NCBI GenBank assembly: GCA_030762935.1
Contig: CM060895.1
Span: forward strand, 74,135,001 to 74,199,000
From: Hymenopus coronatus
Lineage: Eukaryota; Arthropoda; Insecta; Mantodea; Hymenopodidae
Direction of reading: 5' to 3'
DNA: 64,000 nt
Numbering within the stretch: position 1 is the stretch's first letter; every line of letters starts with the position of its first letter. Positions 58,218 through 64,000 of the stretch are shown here, piece by piece. The notes below the pieces were generated by a model that saw only the letters and a program-made list of their open reading frames with translations, was not told the DNA's origin and did no database searches. A program made the translations under genes and the position numbers.

Positions 58218-58450
58218 TTTTTTGGTAGTGTTTAACGCCCGCTTTAACTACTTATGGCACCGCAGGCGGTGACACTGATGATACATGAATGAAGATGGAG
58301 CACCGGTGGAATGCGATGGCGGGGGGAAACCGGAGAACCCGGAGAAAACCCGCCCCAGCACCGCTTTTTCCACCACAAATCTCACATGCGGTCGCTTGGG
58401 ATCGAACCCGGGCCGTCTAGGTGAGAGGCGAGTGGTCTAACCGCGCGGCC
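58218..58450 (-). mobile_element. SINE-B nested in HINE copy 35
   Basis: AGTAATTGATT flanks the element at 58207-58217 and 58451-58461, a perfect 11-bp target-site duplication. Minus-strand head GGCCGCGCGGTTAGACCAC, box B CCCGGGTTCGATCCCAAG, poly-A end. This fixes both ends of the short SINE-B. Confidence 0.94.
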
Positions 58451-59109
58451 AGTAATTGATTGTCTTATTATTTGCTTCCTTCTAAGCAAAAGAAAAATAA
58501 GAGAATACATTAGGCTAAAGCGATAGACAAGTATTTTATAGCTGGTTGTTTTATGAACAATTAAAGTAAAATAAAAGAGAGATGCAACGAAAGATGACTT
58601 CCCGTTTGAGAATGGTAATAGTTTATAATTGAAACTAATAACAAGGAATATCTCGGAAACGACCAACTCTACACAGAATATATATTATGTATATTATGTG
58701 TTTTAAAGTTTTGCATATTTTGTGTTGTAAGAGTTTGCGTAACTCTTACGGTTTACGAGCTATACAAAAATTATTAAAATTCATCTAGAATGAAAAGATC
58801 TTCAGAAGTGGTTCCCTGAAAATTCAGGATAAAAACTTTATTAGCCACGTAAATATATGTAATATACAATATTTTAATCAAAATCGTTAGAGCCATTTTT
58901 AAGAAACACAACATTTTCAAAAAGTTTTCCATCTACAGGGTAGTTTGGGGTAGGGAGATTTTCCTAAAAGTTTTCCTGTCGCATCCTTGGAAGATATTAA
59001 TCTTAAATATGAACTAAGGTGTTTAAAGGTCTTTTAGTTTTTGAGCTAAGCTGTCCACAGACACACACATACACATACCCAGAGATCTTTTTCCAAAAAT
59101 CCTTTGTTT

Positions 59110-59185
59110 TACTCATAAATAGTAAATGACGTGTTATTTATGGACACTCCCGTCGGGTTTGAACCCGCGACCTTTTTGTTCTTAT
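59110..59185 (-). mobile_element. SINE-E scrap
   Basis: TTATTTATGGACACTCCCGTCG followed by GGTTTGAACCCGCGACC joins the tail and box B of SINE-E with the middle deleted. Confidence 0.55.
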
Positions 59186-59539
59186 ATACATATACATATA
59201 TATCCAGTGATATCTACATATCGAGTTTTTTGGTGGAGTACAATACCTTTTCTACTTAGAGAAAGTAAAATGTAAATTATGTTGTTTTTGAAAATATTCC
59301 CATTTAACAGCAATATATTTTTGTATTCGAAAAACCAGTCCTGTTACAGAAGCACTTCAGAAGCCAGGTTTTGGTAATATTTCATTGCTTCATCTAATGA
59401 CGGAGGAATTATTCCACTCATTTTAACTTTAATTTTTGGGATAAAAAAGAAATCACAAGATACTAAGTCAGAATTGCATGGTGAAGGATCATGCTTTAGA
59501 GCAGTCAGATATTCAGTTGTTAGTTTTCAATCTCTCCAG

Positions 59540-60376
59540 CAGGCATGTACATAGTAGACAGAGAAAAAAGTATTATATTTCACCCAAAACTTCGATATCG
59601 AGATTTCACCTGAAATATATGCTTTGAGTCCCCGTGAGTAAAAAAAAAAAAAAAATAGAAAAAGGTCCGTTTAGTGTGTGTGTACCGTGGACACCATTAA
59701 TTGAAAAACAAAAAGTCGGGTGAATACCAAACTTGGTCTTTAAGTATCTTCCAAGTATGCGACACAAGCTTTTCAGGAAAATCTCCCCACCGCCAATGGC
59801 ACATTTTTTGAAAATGTTGATTTTCTTAAAATTAGCTCTAACAATTTTGATTAAAAAAAGATAGATATGCTTAAGGTATTTTCATGACAAACGAAAAGTA
59901 CATCTTAATTTTCGGGGAATAGGCTCTGAGGACACTTCATTCTGGTTGATTTTGTTATAACTCGTACTTCGTAACAGATAAACAAAACTTCACTGTACAA
60001 AATATAGAGCTCATTAAAGCACACAATTTGTCATGAGTGTTCATATGGAGATTTAAACGTTTCCGAGATGTCCTTGTTATTGGTTACAATTAAACTAGGC
60101 ACTTAAACTTGTGTCAAGCGCGAGGGCAATTTTCAGTTCACATCTCTTTTTTTTTATTTCCGTGCATACAAAAGAGAATCGAATTTCAATTGTTTCACAT
60201 AGCGATGATCTTTAAAAGATTTGAATATCACTTTAGCGTGTATTCACTAATTTTACGTTTGCTTAAAGCAAGTAATAAGACAATTTCTGTTAATGTTTAG
60301 CACGACGTGGATTGCAGAATATATTTTGAAACAATAATTTGTAGAGAAAGTCATGTGAGTACAACACATCAGATTA
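59540..60376 (+). mobile_element. HINE-like copy 36
   Basis: The head is partly lost (GGCATGTACATAGTAGAC). The body is intact. The tail is GTAGAGAAAGTCATGTGAG, with the hairpin ending ACACATCAG. Confidence 0.83.
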
Positions 60377-60439
60377 TGCTGTTTTCGACGATCCGCTGTC
60401 ACGATATAAAATCACATATTTTTGCTTTTGGGTGGTTTT

Positions 60440-61315
60440 CATGTAAGTAAAAGGGATATAAGGGAATACGCTAGGCTAAATCGATAGTCAAATCTTTTAA
60501 AAGCTGACCCTATGTGAAACAATTTAAGGTCAGTTCGCTTTGCGTATCCTGCAATAAAACAAGAGAGATGAAACGAATCGTCACTTCCCGTTTGAGAAAA
60601 ATTTAAGTAATTCAAAATTGAAACCAATAATAAGGAATATCTCAGAAACGGTCAGCTCTATATAAAAACGTATATGGCATAAATTGTGTGTTTTAGCGAG
60701 ATATACATTTTTTTATGTAAAGTTTTTATCTACCCCTTACGGTTTAATCGTTTTGCAAAATTCTGCAAAACTCATCTGGTGAGCAAAATATTTACCTAAT
60801 TCTTCATATTTATATATAATTAATTTATCATACCATAAATTAAACATTTTACTAATTAAATCATCTTTTCCAAAATTACAAAATTACACCTAACATTTTA
60901 ATAAAAAGCTAAGAGAGGTGTTCAGAGGTTATGCCTCGAAAATTCAAGATATACAGTTTATTTGTGATGTAAATATCTTTAATATATGGCATTTTAATCA
61001 AAATCGTTATAGCCATTTTTGAGAAAAACAAAATTTTCTAAAATTGTTCCATGTAAAGGGTAATTTGTGGTGAGGATTTCTTGAAAATGTTCGTGTCGCA
61101 TCCTTAAAAAATACATAACTTAAATACCATGCTTGGTTTTAACGGTCTTTTCGTTTTTGGGCTATACACAGGCACACAGTCTAAAAATACTTTTTCGGAC
61201 TCAGGGTCCTCAAAACATATATTTCCTGTGAAACTTCAACATCAAATTTTTAGGTGGAATGCAATAACTTCTCTTTTCACTATGTACATAGTACATACGA
61301 GCTAGAGAAAGTAAA
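60440..61315 (-). mobile_element. HINE-like copy 37 with AT-rich insert
   Basis: The tail end is lost at about 60440 and the head repeat CTAGAGAAAGT ends at about 61313. An AT-rich segment of about 125 bp (60780-60905) interrupts the body at the same place as the insert in copy 29. The slot is contracted to ACACAGGCACACAG. Confidence 0.82.
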
Positions 61316-62195
61316 CATTGGGTAGAGGAAGTCATGAAAGTAACATAGTATAATATTTTGTAATTTTCTGCGTGAAGTATTTAAAATTAAGAGCTCGAGA
61401 TTCTCTCATAATGAATTCTGGAACTATCGATAACACTCGGATAAACGGGAGAAACGCCCATCAGCCTTTCAACCTTCGTGTATGTCCACGTGGCCATCCT
61501 GGGGGTCTGGAAAAAGAGTAGCATTACTCGTAGGAAATTCCAACTATTTTTACCACATCCCGTGGGTAGCCGGCGCCGCTATCTGCGCTAGTGTTTTATT
61601 TTCATTATTCCCAAACACTCCGTTTGTCACCTCTCTTTAGCATTTATCATAACAAGCAGAAGAAAAGACTGCGGCCACGACCGACTTCTCTCGGCGTAAA
61701 AATAGATACAGCAGCAATAGTAAAAAAAAAAAAAAAAAAGCGGGCGCCTTTAAAATATTGTCTTCGCGGCAGTTCCCAGTTAATGACTCGTTTGTTTTCT
61801 GTCTGTCTCGTGTCAGCCTTCGTAATCAAAGTGCCTTCTACTTTTATCTCGAGATCTCGTTTCCCCGTCTGTTGTATTTCCCAATGTAGTACTGAATCTT
61901 GGGTTGAAATGTCTTTCTATCCTTTTCTTTCTTTCTTCTTGTGTGTATAACATTAATTTAATAAGTTTATATTTCTTTAGATTATAATAAATGAATGTTT
62001 AGCACATGGGCAATAGCCCTAGTTACTTAAGCCATTTTATAAAGATATTCGCAATCACATTTGCATTCTTTCCACCTCTTCTCCTCAGAAAAGTAATCCC
62101 GTTGATTTCAATTTGCTGGGATTCGCAGGGGGAAGGCTTTTTCGCCGCACCTAATCTAAAGCATTATAAACTATTATGTTTGCTAATTTTAATCA
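61316..62195. other. Unique stretch
   Basis: A balanced-composition segment (61400-61900) with an 18-base poly-A at about 61721. A plus frame (61591-61950) has no recognisable domain. Confidence 0.35.
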
Positions 62196-62860
62196 ACAGA
62201 AAGGATATATCCCCTATTATTTGCGGACGATGCTCTACCTAAGACAGAATCAGAAAGTGATCTCCAAATAATATCACACAAGTTCCAAACGGTAGCCAAA
62301 ACATATAACTGCAAAATACCAATAAATAAAAACAATGGCACTTAAGGGCAAATGTGGAATAAGAACCAAAATAGTATTGGAGAATAAATAGTGGAGCAAG
62401 TAACATATTTTAAGTACTTAGAATGTGAATTCGCGTATGAAGAAGGTAAATATATAGAAAATAAAGTATCTAAATTCCAGGCAATTTGTGGGATCTTTAA
62501 AAGAACTTTAGGCCGGAAATCAAGAAAATATATGAAACTTAAACTATATAAGACAATGGCTGTCCTTCTTTGTTGTATGGAAGTGAAAATTGGATAATAA
62601 AATCAAAGGAAAGAAACAGAATTCAAGCAGCAGAGATGCTATTTTTGCGGAATGTGAAAGGATGCACACGAGCAGTTATTTAAATATTTATGAGATAGAA
62701 GACAAAATAAAAGCAAACAATAAAAAATGAACTGAACCCTTAATGAGAATGAGTGTTGAAAGGGTACCAAGAAGAGCCTTCCAAAGCAACCCAAGAGGAA
62801 TAAGGGACGTTGGACACCACAGACTACTACGCCGGAACGGGCTATTTAGCCTAACCACAT
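62196..62860 (+). pseudogene. Non-LTR reverse transcriptase remnant
   Basis: The polymerase motif FADDA is encoded at 62218-62232, preceded by IYPLL and followed by ESESDLQIISHKFQTVAKTY. After a break, the frame 62391-62597 gives VEQVTYFKYLECEF-type sequence and KSRKYMKLKLYKTMAV. Degraded C-terminal pieces end near GRRTPQTTTPEG-like sequence at 62860. Stops and shifts show it is dead. It is the same broad kind as 33245-33690 but a different copy. Confidence 0.8.
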
Positions 62861-63738
62861 GGAAGAATAATAATTATGTTTGTCTGACGACTTAGTTCAC
62901 GAGCACGTGGAATATTTCCCGCCTTAGTCCGGTTCTCGATGTGTTGCCTAGTTATTGTCCATGAGCTTTAAGTTGGGACATTTCTAAGGCCCTTGTCTAA
63001 CCTAGCAATGGAAAACTCCTTGCGTTTGTTTCCTTTAGAAGGTCAATTATTTTAAATATCTATCGTGCTCCTTAATTACCTGTGGCGACATGAGGGTAAG
63101 AAAACATCAGTTGTGTTACAACTCTTGCAAGGGAAGTAAAATGAAGACAGGATGAAGAAAACATTTCTGGCATTTCTACTCTTCCTAGTTTGTCATAAAA
63201 GAGGAACGGCTTAGAAAGAAAGAGACTATTTTCTTTTTTTTCTTTAATAGCTAAGGGTCGACTTACACCTCGTATCCTATAAATACGTAATAATGCCATT
63301 TTAATAGTTTATGTGCGCAAAATGTTAAATAGCTTCAGAGACACTGAAGCTCTGTAAAGAAAGATCACTCATTTCAGCACACACCTACTGGTGAAAACCT
63401 CATGTTTCCAGCATTGTTCAATTCTATGAAAATTCGAGCGCTTTTAGCTGTGGTTAGATATAACAAATGGCATAAACTTCGCTGTATCGTTTTGACAAAA
63501 TATCCATACACTGGACACCTGAGTCAGCTTGCAGTTATACAAACAAAATAGACTTGAATGTGAAGCACTACCTCACAATAGTTTATTAGTATTGCAACAG
63601 TTATCATGTGGAATGTTTTGTGTTTAACGTTTCGTTTCGTAACAGTAATATTGATAGGTGTTGAACTTGAGACTGACCGTGCATACCTTGTGCAGGTTAT
63701 GCTTGCTAAATAAACATTTTAAAGAGTCTAGTACCAAA
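62861..63738. other. Unassigned stretch
   Basis: No shared repeat, gene or RNA recognised. Confidence 0.4.
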
Positions 63739-63849
63739 ATGTCAAAACACGCACTTAGCACTTCTGCCAAAAACAGTGGTGAACGTCATTTTCAAGTGAT
63801 TCGCAGTCAAACAAGGTTCATTGTGTTTCAAGTTCTTAGAGGGCAGTGA
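63739..63849 (+). CDS. Candidate short coding piece, uncertain
   Basis: A 37-codon frame from MSKHALSTSAKNSGER to a stop contains VIRSQTRFIVFQVLR. That stretch reminds me of the N-terminal motif of a multi-copy insect protein family often found with IS630-type transposons. There is no splice site at its end, so it is more likely a truncated copy than a gene. The similarity is from memory only. Confidence 0.25.
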   Translation: MSKHALSTSAKNSGERHFQVIRSQTRFIVFQVLRGQ

Positions 63850-64000
63850 TGATACAAAGGTGACAGAATATGATTCATGTGATGAAGTAAACGACGAAAT
63901 TCTTCTGTTCCCTTGAAGTTAAAAGTCGCCTAAGGGTAGTTAAAATATTTCTTAATTAAAACAAAATAGAGTAATTGTCCCAAGTTATGTCTCATATGAA

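Larger units (their letters stand above)
58098..59267 (-). mobile_element. HINE-like copy 35, interrupted
   Basis: Hairpin TCTGATGTGCTCCATTCAGA at 58104. A SINE-B is inserted at 58218-58450 and a SINE-E scrap at about 59110-59185. The head is at about 59258-59267 (TTAGAGAAAGT). It faces copy 34 tail to tail. Confidence 0.85.

Overview
This window is nuclear DNA from an animal, almost certainly an insect. It is AT-rich, has split genes with GT-AG introns, and carries tRNA-derived SINEs, a mariner element, non-LTR retrotransposon debris and many microsatellites. The one recognisable host gene is an insect-type alpha-1,3-fucosyltransferase. The repeat content would suit a large polyneopteran genome such as a cockroach or termite, but that is a guess. 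There is nothing bacterial or viral, and no operons or CRISPR.

Host gene. Two coding exons of the fucosyltransferase (FucTA-like) lie on the minus strand at 11945-12139 (type II membrane anchor) and 7692-8180 (stem and start of the GT10 N-terminal domain). They are joined in phase 0 across a 3.76-kb intron. The catalytic exons are not visible to the left of 7692 and must lie beyond the window or in short exons I could not recognise. A tiny upstream ORF sits in the 5' leader. Everything from 1 to 7691 is probably intron of this gene. A second possible host exon is at 31761-31832 (+).

Repeat landscape. By eye, roughly 40-45% of the window is one non-coding family of about 850 bp with some 40 full or partial copies on both strands. 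In its own orientation a copy has this order: a head ACTTTCTCTAC; a palindrome ACTATGTACATAGT; a GTCY/GT-type microsatellite slot; a 550-bp body; the inverted repeat of the head (GTAGAGAAAGT); and a short terminal hairpin (ATGTG-loop-CACAT). This is the architecture known for non-autonomous Helentrons (DINE-1/HINE class), so copies are called 'HINE-like'. Plus-strand entries have the head on the left. Several copies lie head to tail, notably 43960-47095 and 54658-56740.

Other mobile DNA. I distinguish six tRNA-derived SINE-like families, labelled A-F here for convenience, several with target-site duplications and nested insertions. SINE-D is unusual because its tRNA-like core is flanked by inverted arms. 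There is one decayed mariner (30145-31372), a second mariner/IS630-type transposase fragment (23842-24073), two non-LTR reverse transcriptase remnants (33245-33690, 62196-62860) and a probable solo LTR (38304-38640). The remaining stretches are AT-rich sequence in which I recognise nothing; they are listed so that gaps are explicit.
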